Shown piece after piece: positions 1-9,398 of a DNA stretch of 64,000 bases. The stretch covers positions 1,922,001 through 1,986,000 of the forward strand of contig NC_022438.1 in assembly GCF_000470775.1 (NCBI RefSeq), given 5' to 3'. This stretch comes from Leifsonia xyli subsp. cynodontis DSM 46306 (lineage in GTDB: Bacteria; Actinomycetota; Actinomycetes; Actinomycetales; Microbacteriaceae). The translations under genes were made by a program, and so were the position numbers. The stretch's first letter is position 1; each line of letters starts with the position of its first letter. Under the pieces are notes generated by a model that did no database searches, was not told the origin of the DNA, and saw nothing but the letters and a program-made list of their open reading frames with translations.

Positions 1-328
1 TCTGCGGCGGCAGCGCCGCCGCCGGCTCAGCCTCGACGGCCGGCTCAGCGACCGGCTCGGCACTGTCCTCGGCGGACGCAGCGATGAGCGGCTCGATGAG
101 GAGCTGAGAGGCCGCGCTCACCGGTTCCTCCTGACCCGCGGCGGCGGGCGCAGGGGCGCCCTCCACCGCGGACCGCGCCGCGGCGATGGCCGCGACGAGT
201 TCGCCCTTGCGAAGTTTGCTTGCGCCTTGGAGACCGAGCTGGGTGGCGAGAGCCTGGAGCTCCGCCACTTTGAGCGCGGTCAGGTCGCTGGTGTCCACGC
301 CCCCGGCGTGGAGTTCGACATCAGTCAC
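1..328 (-). CDS. rho: Transcription termination factor Rho, N-terminal part
   Basis: The reading frame runs off the left edge of the window, so only about 109 N-terminal residues are seen. Residues about 10-50 (DLTALKVAELQALATQLGL, then KLRKGELVAAI) are the Rho_N helical domain, followed by an Ala/Pro/Glu-rich linker typical of actinobacterial Rho, which carries a long insertion before the RNA-binding domain. The GTG start at 328 is preceded by a GAAAGGAA ribosome site. It lies downstream of thrB on the same strand, the usual actinobacterial order. Rho is the hexameric RNA helicase that ends transcription; the helicase core lies outside this window, so its integrity cannot be judged. Confidence 0.9.
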   Translation of the reverse strand, partial: MTDVELHAGGVDTSDLTALKVAELQALATQLGLQGASKLRKGELVAAIAAARSAVEGAPAPAAAGQEEPVSAASQLLIEPLIAASAEDSAEPVAEPAVEAEPAAALPPQ

Positions 329-567
329 TGAAGAGGGTTCCTTTCCCCCGGCGCGCTCCGTGCGCGCCGCTATGAGCATTCGTCACACGAGACTGCCTTC
401 GACGCGCTGCGTTCTGAATCCGCGCTACGTTGCGCTCTGGGCATCCGGATGACACCGGTGGTCCAGAAGCACAGACAGGAGTGACGGCATAATTGCTAAG
501 AGATCACCCGGAAGCTGCATATGCTCGTGATACGGGTCCTTCGCGGGTTCTCCCACACTTTACCACC

Positions 568-1560
568 TCAGCGGGGCCGCTTTCGACTCTCGACAGCCGG
601 TGTGTCTCCCGCACCGCTCGCAGCGTTCTCTGCGATCCGGGTCACCGTGGCCCCCTTGAAGTCGACCGCGAGCATGAGCGGCTGCCAGGCGGCGGCCGCC
701 TGCGTCGCGACGAGCTCGGCGGCGGCGAGCCGCTGGCCCGGGTCGCTGCACAGCACGAGGATGGACGGACCGGCCCCCGAGACCACGGCCGCGAAGCCGT
801 TGGTGCGCAGCAGAGTGATCAGCCGGTCGGTCTCCGGCATGGCCGAGGCGCGGTAGCTCTGGTGGAGCTTGTCCTCGGTGGCCGCGTGCAGCAGCTCGGG
901 GCTCTGGATGAGCGCCGCGACGAGCAGAGCCGAGCGCGAGACGTTGAACACCGCGTCCTCGTGCGGAACGGAGGCCGGCTGAAGGCTGCGGGCGAGCGCG
1001 GTGGACATGACGTGCTCGGGGACCAGCACGAGGGGCGACACCCCGCGATGCACGATGAGCTTCTTGAACCGCGGTCCGTCCGGGGCCACCCACGCGATCG
1101 TCAGCCCGCCGAACAGCGCCGGCGCGACGTTGTCGGGGTGTCCTTCCATATCGTTCGCGAGCGCGAGCAGACCCTGCGCGTCGATGTCGGCCACACCCTG
1201 CAGAAGGCCTTTCGCCGCCATGATGCCGGAAACGATCGCAGCTCCGGACGATCCCATCCCCCGGCCGTGCGGGATGCTGTTGCGCGCCACCAGGCTCAGC
1301 CCCGGCAGCTCGACGCCGACGGACTCGAACGTGTGCGCGATCGCGCGGACGACCAGGTTGGTCTCGTCGGTGGGAACCTCGCCTTCGCCGACCCCCTGCA
1401 CCGCGACCGTCGCGCCCGGTTCCGGTCGGACGCTGACGCGCAGCTCGTCGTACTGGGCGAGCGCCAGTCCGAGCGTGTCGAAACCAGGGCCGAGGTTCGC
1501 GCTCGTCGCGGGCACTTTGACGGCGACGGAGCGGCCGCTCAGATCGACCGTGCGCAGCAT
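568..1560 (-). CDS. thrB: Homoserine kinase
   Basis: A 330-residue GHMP-family kinase that phosphorylates homoserine with ATP, the penultimate step of threonine synthesis in the cytosol. The N-terminal motif VKVPATSANLGPGFDTLG and the glycine/serine-rich ATP loop (PHGRGMGSSGAA, around residue 95) are the two GHMP signatures, and a C-terminal VVSGAGPS motif closes the fold. The ATG overlaps the last base of the thrC stop codon, so the two are translationally coupled. Length is normal for the family. It is the last biosynthetic gene of the operon before rho. Confidence 0.95.
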   Translation of the reverse strand: MLRTVDLSGRSVAVKVPATSANLGPGFDTLGLALAQYDELRVSVRPEPGATVAVQGVGEGEVPTDETNLVVRAIAHTFESVGVELPGLSLVARNSIPHGRGMGSSGAAIVSGIMAAKGLLQGVADIDAQGLLALANDMEGHPDNVAPALFGGLTIAWVAPDGPRFKKLIVHRGVSPLVLVPEHVMSTALARSLQPASVPHEDAVFNVSRSALLVAALIQSPELLHAATEDKLHQSYRASAMPETDRLITLLRTNGFAAVVSGAGPSILVLCSDPGQRLAAAELVATQAAAAWQPLMLAVDFKGATVTRIAENAASGAGDTPAVESRKRPR

Positions 1561-2672
1561 CACGCGCTCACTCCCGTGTTCGAGGTCAGGCCGAGGGTCT
1601 CGGCGACGGCGGCGTTGTCGATCGGGACGACGGTGGGGTGAACCTCGGAGCCGTCCGCAGTGCGCAGCGCCCACTGCGGGTCTTTCAGGCCGTGACCGGT
1701 CACCGTGAGCACCACGGTCGCGCCGGCGGGGATGACGCCCGCCTCCGAGCGCTCCAGCAGACCGGCGACGCTGATCGCACTGGCCGGCTCCACGAAGACG
1801 CCGACTTCTGCCGACAGGATGCGGTGGGCCTCCAGGATTCCGGCATCGTCGATCGCGCCGAAGTAGCCCCCGCTGTCGTCGCGCGCGCGCAGCGCGAGCT
1901 CCCACGACGCCGGGTTCCCGATCCGGATGGCGGTGGCGATGGTGTCCGGGTCCTTCACGGGGTGGCCGAGCACGATCGGCGCGCTTCCCGCGGCCTGGAA
2001 GCCGAACATCCGGGGCAGCTTCGTGGCCTCGCCGCGCTGCAGCTCCTCGGTGTAACCGCGGTGGTGGGCGGTGTAGTTGCCGGCGTTGCCGACGGGGACG
2101 ACGTGGAAGTCCGGCGCATCGCCGAGCGCTTCGACGATCTCGAACGCCGCCGTCTTCTGCCCTTCGATGCGGTCGGGGTTGACCGAGTTGACCAGGTGAA
2201 CCGGATAGCTGGCCGCGAGGTCGCGGGCGATGTCGAGGCAGTCGTCGAAGGTGCCCTGGACCTGAAGCAGCTGAGCATCGTGGGCGATCGCCTGACTGAG
2301 CTTGCCCGTGGCGATCTTGCCCTCCGGCACGAGGACGACGGCCTGGACGCCGGCGCGGGCCGCATAGGCCGCGGCCGAGGCGGAGGTGTTGCCGGTCGAG
2401 GCGCAGATGACGGCCTTCGCGCCGTGCTCCACCGCCTTGGAGATCGCCATCGTCATGCCGCGGTCCTTGAAGGAGCCGGTGGGGTTCATCCCCTCGAACT
2501 TGACGTACACGGTCGCACCGGTGCGGGCCGAGAGGGCCGGAGCCGGGATGAGCGGGGTGCCGCCTTCGCCGAGGGTCACGATCGGCGTCGATGCGGAGAC
2601 GCTCAGGCGGTCGGCGTACTCGTGGAGGACACCGCGCCACTGCCTGCTGTACGGTTTCGGCGACGGGGACAT
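1560..2672 (-). CDS. thrC: Threonine synthase
   Basis: A 370-residue PLP-dependent enzyme that converts O-phosphohomoserine to threonine. The PLP lysine sits in GSFKDRGM near residue 68, and the substrate/phosphate loop STGNTSASAAAYAA follows at about residue 92, as in the short actinobacterial type of threonine synthase. The start overlaps the hom stop by one base and the stop overlaps the thrB start by one base. The gene is intact, with no sign of the decay seen further right in the window. Confidence 0.96.
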   Translation of the reverse strand: MSPSPKPYSRQWRGVLHEYADRLSVSASTPIVTLGEGGTPLIPAPALSARTGATVYVKFEGMNPTGSFKDRGMTMAISKAVEHGAKAVICASTGNTSASAAAYAARAGVQAVVLVPEGKIATGKLSQAIAHDAQLLQVQGTFDDCLDIARDLAASYPVHLVNSVNPDRIEGQKTAAFEIVEALGDAPDFHVVPVGNAGNYTAHHRGYTEELQRGEATKLPRMFGFQAAGSAPIVLGHPVKDPDTIATAIRIGNPASWELALRARDDSGGYFGAIDDAGILEAHRILSAEVGVFVEPASAISVAGLLERSEAGVIPAGATVVLTVTGHGLKDPQWALRTADGSEVHPTVVPIDNAAVAETLGLTSNTGVSA

Positions 2673-4027
2673 TAGTATCCTTCGACTCGGAGAACGGACG
2701 AGATGGCGATGACGACATCGCTGGCCGCGAGCACCTCGACGGTGGCCGCCAGTGCGGCCTCCTCGGCCTCGTGCGTGCCGATGACCAGGGTAGCGGTGGG
2801 CGCTCCGGCACCGTGAATCGGCGCCGTGCCCGACAGGACGGCGACGCCCGTGGCGGTGGGCACCGACTGCCGCATCGTCTCGACGCTGACGCCGCCGTCA
2901 CTCAGGATGCGTGCGACCGCCGCGAGCACGCCCGGCTGGTCGGCCACGTCCAACGTGATCTGGTAGCGGGTGATCACCCGGCCGATGTCGAGCACCGGGA
3001 TGTCCGCGTGCGTCGACTCGGCGACGCCCGGCCCGCCCACGACGTGACGACGCGCGGCGGACACGACATCCCCCAGCACCGCAGAGGCTGTCTCGACGCC
3101 GCCCGCGCCCGCGCCGTAGAACATGAGGTCGCCCGCGGCCGCCGCCTGCACGAACACCGCGTTGTGTGCCCCATGCACCGCGGCGAGCGGGTGGTCGCGG
3201 CCGATGAGGGCCGGGTAGACACGGGCGGAGACCCCCTCCTCGCCCGTCTCGGGATCGGTGAGCCGCTCGCAGATCGCGAGCAGCTTGATGACGGCCCCGG
3301 CCTCGCGAGCGGCATCCACCTGCTCCTTGGTCACACTCGTGATGCCCTCGCGGTGGACGCGGTCGAGCGGCACGGTGGTGTGGAAGGCGAGGCTCGCGAG
3401 GATGGCGGCCTTCTGCGCGGCGTCGTAGCCGCCGATGTCCGCGGTCGGATCGGCCTCGGCGTAGCCGCGGTCGGTCGCCGTGGCGAGAGCGTCGGCCAGC
3501 GTCGCGCCGGTGGTGTCCATCCGGTCGAGGATGAAGTTGGTCGTGCCGTTGACGATGCCCAGGATGCGGTCGACCCGGTCGCCCGCGAGGCTGTCGCGCA
3601 GCGGGCGGATGATCGGTATGGCCCCGGCCACGGCGGCCTCGTAGTAGAGCTGTGCGCCGACCTGCTCGGCGACCTCGAACAGCTCGGGGCCGTGCGTCGC
3701 CATCAGCGCCTTGTTCGCCGTGATCACGTCGGCGCCCGAGGTGAGCGCCTCGTGTACGTAGCCGCGAGCCGGCTCGATGCCGCCCATCAGCTCCACCACG
3801 ATGTCAGCGCCCAGGATCAGCGTGCTCGCCTCCGTCGTGTACAGCTCGCGCGGCAGATCGGTGTCGCGCTTGGCGTCGAGGTCGCGAACCGCGATGCCGA
3901 CCAGCTCCAGCCTCGCGCCCACGCGCGCGGCGAACTCGTCGCCCTGGTCCAGCAGCAGGCGCGCCACCTGCGAGCCGACCGATCCGGCGCCCAGCAGGGC
4001 GACCCGGAGGTTACGGTACTCGATCAT
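2672..4027 (-). CDS. hom: Homoserine dehydrogenase
   Basis: A 451-residue NAD(P)-dependent oxidoreductase that reduces aspartate semialdehyde to homoserine, the branch point to threonine and methionine. It opens with a Rossmann motif (LLGAGSVGSQVA), contains the catalytic-domain signature GIVNGTTNFIL near residue 165 and a C-terminal ACT domain (about residues 350-430, ITLDVADQPGVLA), through which threonine feedback is commonly exerted in actinobacteria. It overlaps lysA by four bases (ATGA) upstream and thrC by one base downstream. Confidence 0.96.
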   Translation of the reverse strand: MIEYRNLRVALLGAGSVGSQVARLLLDQGDEFAARVGARLELVGIAVRDLDAKRDTDLPRELYTTEASTLILGADIVVELMGGIEPARGYVHEALTSGADVITANKALMATHGPELFEVAEQVGAQLYYEAAVAGAIPIIRPLRDSLAGDRVDRILGIVNGTTNFILDRMDTTGATLADALATATDRGYAEADPTADIGGYDAAQKAAILASLAFHTTVPLDRVHREGITSVTKEQVDAAREAGAVIKLLAICERLTDPETGEEGVSARVYPALIGRDHPLAAVHGAHNAVFVQAAAAGDLMFYGAGAGGVETASAVLGDVVSAARRHVVGGPGVAESTHADIPVLDIGRVITRYQITLDVADQPGVLAAVARILSDGGVSVETMRQSVPTATGVAVLSGTAPIHGAGAPTATLVIGTHEAEEAALAATVEVLAASDVVIAISSVLRVEGY

Positions 4028-5433
4028 CCGTTCGCTCCTTCGTATGCGGCGTCACGCGCCAGCAGATCCTCGATCGACTCGCCCTTCACGATCACCCGCG
4101 CCTCGCCGTCGCGGACCGCGACCACCGCCGGGCGTCCAAGATAGTTGTAGTTGCTCGCCAGCGTCCAGCAGTAGGCGCCGGTCGCCGGGACGGCGAGCAG
4201 GTCGCCCGGGACGGTGTCGGCGGGCAGGTACTCCGCATTCACCACGATGTCGCCGCTCTCGCAGTGTCTGCCGGCGACCCGCACGAGGACCGGCGGCGCG
4301 GCAGACACGCGACCGGCGATCCGCGCGGAGTAGTCGGCCCCGTACAGCGCGGGCCGGGCGTTGTCGCTCATCCCGCCGTCCACGCTGACGTAGCGGCGCA
4401 CCGCCGTCTCGCCGTCCTGGGTGGCGGCGAGAACCTCTTTGGTCATCCCGACCGTGTAGAGGGTCAGCCCCGCACACCCGATGATCGAGCGTCCCGGCTC
4501 GAACGCGACAACCGGCAGCGGGATGCCGAGACGGGCGCAGCCCGCCGCGACCGTCTCCGCGATCCGGTGCGCCAGCTCCCCGATCGGCATCGGGTCGTCC
4601 GCCGCGGTGTAGGCGATCCCGAAGCCGCCGCCGAGGTTCAGCTCGGGGACATCGCCACCCGCGAGCAGTTCGCGATGCACCGCCAGCAGGCGGGAGGCCG
4701 ACTCGGCGAAGCCGTCGGCGCCGAAGATCTGCGAACCGATGTGGCCGTGCAGCCCGAGGAAGGCGAGGCTCTCGTGCTCGCGGATGCGCGCGGCAGCCGC
4801 GGCGTCCGAGAGCGCGATGCCGAATTTCTGGTCGTCGTGGGCGGTCGCGAGAAAGGCGTGCGTGTGCGCATGCACACCGCTGTTGACCCGCAACCGGACC
4901 CGCTGCACGACACCGTGCCGGGAGGCCGCGGCCGCGACCCGGTCGATCTCCTGCAGGCTGTCGATGACGATCGCGCCGACGCCGGCGGAGACCACCGCCT
5001 CGATCTCGGCCTCCGACTTGTTGTTGCCGTGGAACCCGAGCCGGTCGGCCCCGACGCCCGCCGCCAGCGCCACCGCCAGCTCGCCGCCCGAGCAGACGTC
5101 GATGTTGAGCCCGGCCTCGGCCATCCACCACGCGACCTCGATCGAAAGGAACGCTTTGCCGGCGTAGTACACCTTCGCGGCCGTGCCGACCCCGGCGAAC
5201 GCGTCCTGGAAGGCTGCGCGGACGTCGACCGCCCGCGCGCGCGCTTCGGCCTCGTCCACCACATAGAGCGGGGTGCCGAACCGCCCGGCGAGCGCGGTGA
5301 CCGGGACGCCGCCGACGGACAGCGCGCCATCGACCGCGTCGCGGACCACGGTGCGCGACCACAGACCGGGGACCAGCGCGTTCGGGTCGTCCGGGACTCT
5401 CAGCCAGGATGGCGCGAGCGGGGTGGGTGCCAT
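4024..5433 (-). CDS. lysA: Diaminopimelate decarboxylase
   Basis: A 469-residue group IV PLP decarboxylase that makes lysine from meso-diaminopimelate. The PLP lysine lies in VYYAGKAFL near residue 90, the glycine-rich phosphate site in LNLGGGFGIAYT, and the active-site cysteine in HCESGDIV near the C-terminus. The N-terminal extension before the barrel is usual for actinobacteria. The gene heads the lysA-hom-thrC-thrB string, where every junction overlaps; a gap of about 135 bases separates it from the next gene upstream. Confidence 0.96.
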   Translation of the reverse strand: MAPTPLAPSWLRVPDDPNALVPGLWSRTVVRDAVDGALSVGGVPVTALAGRFGTPLYVVDEAEARARAVDVRAAFQDAFAGVGTAAKVYYAGKAFLSIEVAWWMAEAGLNIDVCSGGELAVALAAGVGADRLGFHGNNKSEAEIEAVVSAGVGAIVIDSLQEIDRVAAAASRHGVVQRVRLRVNSGVHAHTHAFLATAHDDQKFGIALSDAAAAARIREHESLAFLGLHGHIGSQIFGADGFAESASRLLAVHRELLAGGDVPELNLGGGFGIAYTAADDPMPIGELAHRIAETVAAGCARLGIPLPVVAFEPGRSIIGCAGLTLYTVGMTKEVLAATQDGETAVRRYVSVDGGMSDNARPALYGADYSARIAGRVSAAPPVLVRVAGRHCESGDIVVNAEYLPADTVPGDLLAVPATGAYCWTLASNYNYLGRPAVVAVRDGEARVIVKGESIEDLLARDAAYEGANG

Positions 5434-5569
5434 AGGGGTTACCTCACGAGAACGACGAGTGGGGACCTCCCTGGCGAGCGGACCCGGGTTGGCCCCTGAA
5501 GCCGATGGAGTTGTCGAAACAGTCTATCGAGGCGGACGCCGCCCTCTCCGCCGTATTACGACAGCGGCG

Positions 5570-6370
5570 CTAGGAGCAGTGTCCTTTGCTGCGCAGGAAC
5601 TCCTCGCCCATCACGAAGCGCGAGGCGCTCAGCACCACCGTCGCCCGGCCCGGCATCGCCGCGATGTCGCGCACCAGGACGCCATCCGGCAGGTACTGCG
5701 CCGCGCACACCGGGAAGGGCCCGCTCTCGGTCAGCGACTGGAGCAACCGGGTGACGTTCACGTCGCCCGTCCCCGTCGAGATGCTGGCTTTGACCGGCCG
5801 CAACAGCACCTTCTTGCCCGCCGCCTCCGGATTCGCGCTCACCGTGTAGGCGACGGGGAGGCCGAGGAGATCGAGGCGGCCATCGTAGCCGACAGCGCCC
5901 TGCTGGAGGGTCAGGTCGCCGGTGGCTCCTGGAACGGTGACCAGCTTGTTCAGCGAGTCCTGCGAGATGCTCAGCGTGCCGGTGGCGGAGCCGATAGGCT
6001 TGCTCAGCTCGGTGGGGACGCCGGTCGCGTGGACACGGACGTTCAGCGGAGCGCCTCCGACCGTCGCACGCGGGGCGAGGAGGTCGACGCTCTCGAACCG
6101 GCCGGCGAGAAGCTGCTGAAGCACGGAGAGTCCGCCGATGCGGGCATCCACATCGGCCTTCACGGTCTCGGGCAGGCTCTTCTCGATCTCGGCGGCGACC
6201 CGCTGCTCCACAACCGAGCGCACGATGGCATCGGCCGCGACGAGCAGGACCGCCAGCACCCCGAGCGGGACGAGCGTCCGCACGAGGAGGCGCGGCCAGC
6301 GGCGGCTCGCCCGGGCCGGAGCGTCCCCCGCTGCCCCCGGCAGCAGCTGTTCTGTCGGCTGGTCGGTCAT
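5570..6370 (-). CDS. LmeA-like (DUF2993) envelope lipid-binding protein
   Basis: A 266-residue protein with a short polar N-terminus, one membrane anchor at about residues 28-48 (LLVRTLVPLGVLAVLLVAAD) and a beta-rich extracytoplasmic part. The helix-turn pattern after the anchor (VEQRVAAEIEKSLPETVKADV, then repeated V..R..GV strands) matches the DUF2993 family that includes mycobacterial LmeA, a periplasmic phospholipid-binding protein of mannan biosynthesis. Two cysteines (PVCAAQ and the terminal GHCS) may form a disulfide. It starts three bases after the argS stop, so it is probably cotranscribed with argS. Assignment is from pattern recognition only. Confidence 0.72.
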   Translation of the reverse strand: MTDQPTEQLLPGAAGDAPARASRRWPRLLVRTLVPLGVLAVLLVAADAIVRSVVEQRVAAEIEKSLPETVKADVDARIGGLSVLQQLLAGRFESVDLLAPRATVGGAPLNVRVHATGVPTELSKPIGSATGTLSISQDSLNKLVTVPGATGDLTLQQGAVGYDGRLDLLGLPVAYTVSANPEAAGKKVLLRPVKASISTGTGDVNVTRLLQSLTESGPFPVCAAQYLPDGVLVRDIAAMPGRATVVLSASRFVMGEEFLRSKGHCS

Positions 6371-6373
6371 CGG

Positions 6374-8062
6374 TCACATCCGCTCCGGAGCGGACACCCC
6401 CACCAGCGTCAGGCCGTTGCGGAGGACCTGGCCGGTCGCGTCGTTCAGCCACAGGCGGGTGCGGTGCGCGTCCGTCACCGGCTCCTCGCCGAGCGGGATC
6501 ACGTGGGTCGAGCCGTCGCGGACGGCGTACCAGGCATGGTAGAGCCCGGCCAGCTCCTCGATGGCGCGGGCGACGCGGTGCGGCTCGCGCAGCTCGGCCG
6601 CCTGGGCGACCACCCGCGGGAACTCCTGCAACCCGCCGAGCAGTACGCTCTCGGTCTCGTGCGTGAGCAGTTCCGGTTTGAACGCGCTGCGGTCCACCCC
6701 GGCGCGCTCCGCGTTGGCGGCCACCGAGCGGGTGCGCGCGTGGGCGTACTGCACGTAGTAGACGGGGTTCTCGTTGCTGCGCTTGGCGAGCAGGCCGAGG
6801 TCGACGTCGAGCTGCGAATCGGTGGACGAACGCACGAGCGCATAGCGGGCGGCGTCCACCCCCACCGCGTCCACCAGGTCGTCCAGCGTGACGATCGTGC
6901 CGGCGCGCTTGGACATCTTGACCGGCTCGCCGTCCCGGACGAGGTTCACCATCTGGCCGATGAGGATCTGCAGGTTGACGTTCGGGATGTCGCCGAACGC
7001 CTCCACCATCGCCATCAGCCGGCCGATGTAGCCGTGGTGGTCGGCGCCCAGCATGATGATGTTCTGCTCGAAGCCGCGCTCGCGCTTGTCCAGGTAGTAG
7101 CCGAGATCGCCCGAGATGTAGGCCGGTTCGCCGTTAGAGCGGACGATCACCCGGTCGCGGTCGTCGCCGAAGGTCGTCGTGCGCAGCCACACCGCACCGT
7201 CCTCTTCGAAGATGTGGCCGAGTTCGCCCAGGCGGCGGATGGCCCGCTCGACGGCCCCCGAGGCGTGCAGCGAGTCCTCGTGGAAGTAGACATCGAAGTC
7301 GACGCCGAAGGAGTGCAGGCGGTCTTTGATCTCCTGGAACATCAGCGCCGTGCCCGCCGAGCGGAACACCTCCTGCTGGTCGTCCCGGGAGAGCGCTGCG
7401 AGGTCGCCGTCATAGCCCGCGGCGACCTTCGCCGCGATCTCGCCGATGTAGTCGCCTCCGTAGCCGTCCTCCGGCGTCGCCTCGCCCCGATGCGCGGCGA
7501 GCAGGCTGCGGGCGAAGCGATCGATCTGGGAGCCGTGGTCGTTGAAGTAGTACTCGCGGGTCACGTCCGCGCCCTCCGCCTGCAGGATGCGCGCCAGACT
7601 GTCGCCGACCGCCGCCCAGCGCGCGCCACCCAGATGGATGGGGCCGGTGGGATTGGCGGAGACGAACTCGAGGTTCACGAGCAGACCGTCGTACAGCTCC
7701 CCGGCCCCGTAAGCCGCCCCAGCTTCCAGGATGGTCCGGACGAGCTGGCCGGCCGCGGCCGCGTCCAGCCGGAAGTTGATGAAACCGGGGCCGGCGACCT
7801 CGGCGGAGGCCACACCGTCGATTCCAGCAGCGGCCTCCGCGATCTCTGTCGCGAGCTCGCGAGGGTTGGCGCCGGCCTTCTTCGCCAGCCGCATCGCGAC
7901 ATTGGAGGACCAGTCGCCGTGCCCGCGGTTCTTCGGGCGCTCCAGCGGAACGTCCTCGACGGTCAGCTCCAGGTCGGCGATGTCCGCCCCCGCCGCCCGA
8001 CGCCGTTCCACCACCGTCGTGACGATGGCGAGCAGAGCGGCGGAAAGGTCAGCGGGAGTCAT
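6374..8062 (-). CDS. argS: Arginyl-tRNA synthetase
   Basis: A 562-residue class I synthetase charging tRNA-Arg. The ATP-binding HIGH-type motif is in [16 protein letters not shown] (about residue 125), the KMSKR loop is present as VKMSKRAGT, and the C-terminal DALR anticodon-binding helix bundle ends the protein. The chosen ATG at 8062 gives the usual N-terminal additional domain ([12 protein letters not shown]). It precedes the LmeA-like gene and lysA, the common actinobacterial argS-lysA arrangement. Intact and of normal length. Confidence 0.96.
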   Translation of the reverse strand: MTPADLSAALLAIVTTVVERRRAAGADIADLELTVEDVPLERPKNRGHGDWSSNVAMRLAKKAGANPRELATEIAEAAAGIDGVASAEVAGPGFINFRLDAAAAGQLVRTILEAGAAYGAGELYDGLLVNLEFVSANPTGPIHLGGARWAAVGDSLARILQAEGADVTREYYFNDHGSQIDRFARSLLAAHRGEATPEDGYGGDYIGEIAAKVAAGYDGDLAALSRDDQQEVFRSAGTALMFQEIKDRLHSFGVDFDVYFHEDSLHASGAVERAIRRLGELGHIFEEDGAVWLRTTTFGDDRDRVIVRSNGEPAYISGDLGYYLDKRERGFEQNIIMLGADHHGYIGRLMAMVEAFGDIPNVNLQILIGQMVNLVRDGEPVKMSKRAGTIVTLDDLVDAVGVDAARYALVRSSTDSQLDVDLGLLAKRSNENPVYYVQYAHARTRSVAANAERAGVDRSAFKPELLTHETESVLLGGLQEFPRVVAQAAELREPHRVARAIEELAGLYHAWYAVRDGSTHVIPLGEEPVTDAHRTRLWLNDATGQVLRNGLTLVGVSAPERM

Positions 8063-8155
8063 AGGGACCGATTCTACCGGGCAGCCACACGGCGTCCCGC
8101 CGCTGCCTTGATAGAGTCGCAGCGACCGCATCGCAGCACGGAAGACGCACGCCGT

Positions 8156-8755
8156 ATGAAAAAGCATCCCGCCCGGATCATCGCCGCCGCCATCGCCCTG
8201 GCGTCGGCGGCCGCCCTCGCGGGCTGCACTCCGACACCGGCCCCGACGAGCACGCCCACGAAGACCGCGAACGCCAAGACCGCCCCGGCCGCCCCGGCGA
8301 CGCCGGCAGCGACACCGACCGACCCGCCGACGCCGCTGGCCATCGCCTGCGACGCACTGGTCACTGCCCAGCAGTTGTACGCCTTCAACCCGAACGTCGG
8401 CAGCGCGCCAGACTACTCCCCCAAGACCGGCAGCCTGGAGAAGCGGATCGCCGAGTGGAAGGGCACCACCTGCGCCTGGCAGAACCAGACCAGCGACCAG
8501 CTCATCGAGATCGCCGTGGCCCACCCGCCCGCCAGCCAGCTCGAGGGCCTCAAGAACGCCGCCATCACCGACGCCCAGCCTGTCCCGACCTACGGAGCCC
8601 CGCCGATCGAGGGCTACTTCAAAGCCGGAGCGAACGGGCAGGTGCAGATCTTCCGCGGCGCCGAGTGGATCGTCGCCGAGTCCACCGCCTTCTTCGAGCC
8701 GGGCGACGCCGCGCAACTGATGGAGAGTGTGCTGGCGAACATTCCCGCCGGCTAG
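8156..8755 (+). CDS. Secreted lipoprotein of unknown function
   Basis: A 199-residue protein, divergent from argS. The N-terminus has two lysines, a hydrophobic stretch and a lipobox ALAGC, so Cys-23 is the likely lipidated residue. A Pro/Thr/Ala spacer (about residues 24-62) leads to a compact domain containing two cysteines (IACDAL and TTCAWQ) that could pair, as in DUF3558-like actinobacterial lipoproteins. I do not recognise a function; exposure on the outer face of the membrane follows from the lipobox. Codon use matches neighbouring housekeeping genes. Confidence 0.8.
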   Translation: MKKHPARIIAAAIALASAAALAGCTPTPAPTSTPTKTANAKTAPAAPATPAATPTDPPTPLAIACDALVTAQQLYAFNPNVGSAPDYSPKTGSLEKRIAEWKGTTCAWQNQTSDQLIEIAVAHPPASQLEGLKNAAITDAQPVPTYGAPPIEGYFKAGANGQVQIFRGAEWIVAESTAFFEPGDAAQLMESVLANIPAG

Positions 8756-8817
8756 TCCTTCGTGAGCGCGTGATCCGGCGGCATCCGAAAGGGTGCTAGC
8801 CTGGACGGGCACTCCTG

Positions 8818-8890
8818 GCCCCCATAGCTCAGTGGATAGAGCGTCTGCCTCCGGAGCAGAAGGCCGTAGGTTCAAATCCTACTGGGGGCA
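8818..8890 (+). tRNA. tRNA-Arg (anticodon CCG)
   Basis: A 73-base cloverleaf: acceptor stem GCCCCCA pairs with TGGGGGC, anticodon stem TCTGC/GCAGA encloses the loop CTCCGGA giving anticodon CCG (reads CGG), and the T arm carries GGTTCAAATCC. The 3' CCA is not encoded. Confidence 0.96.
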
Positions 8891-9398
8891 CCCAATGTTC
8901 GATGTTCGAACCTGGGCCGAATGGATGGGTCGGTGGTTTCGCCGGTTGCCCTGTGCGTCGCAGCCTGGTGGGCGTTCTCGCTGGGGTCGATACTGAACGG
9001 CTTGGCTGCGACAGATTCGGTTTCGTCGTTCTGGCCACTCACTCCGTCTGCGGCTCCATGTGGTTTGCTCAGCGGTGGCTTCGCTGCCTTCTGTGTCGCC
9101 CGCCGGGTTTGCGGATGCGGTGTCAGCGCAAGCCCAGGCGGCTATGCCGGCGGCGATGAGCACTGTGGCAAGTCCGACGCCCCCTGCCCACCTGGACTCA
9201 TCGTTTTCGCCGATGAGGATTTCGATGAAGAATTCTTGGTTCGCGAGCCGGCCCTGGAACGTCGCGAACTGTCCCCGCTTGGCCGTCAACGTGTTCGCTT
9301 CGGTTGACGCGGACGCGGCGCGCCGGTCACGTTCGCTGGTGAGCTGGTTGGGAGTGCGTCGAGGGGCTCCACCCTTTGGCGAAGCGCTCTCGCAGGTG
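8891..9398. other. Gene-poor stretch, possible coding remnant
   Basis: About 500 bases with no gene I can defend. On the minus strand, one frame between about 9350 and 9060 encodes a charged helix, a single hydrophobic segment (GLATVLIAAGIAAWA) and an acidic tail, which could be the remains of a small membrane protein, but it has no clear start or ribosome site and other frames are also open. Confidence 0.3.

Noticed and set aside
568..2901. A 777-codon minus-strand frame spanning thrB and antiphase thrC/hom sequence
   Set aside because: Only the thrB part (from ATG 1560) has family motifs; the upstream part is an Arg/Pro-rich shadow of thrC in another frame.
5273..8755. An 1160-codon plus-strand frame across lysA and argS
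   Set aside because: It is antisense to conserved genes until the last 199 codons, which form the real lipoprotein from 8156.
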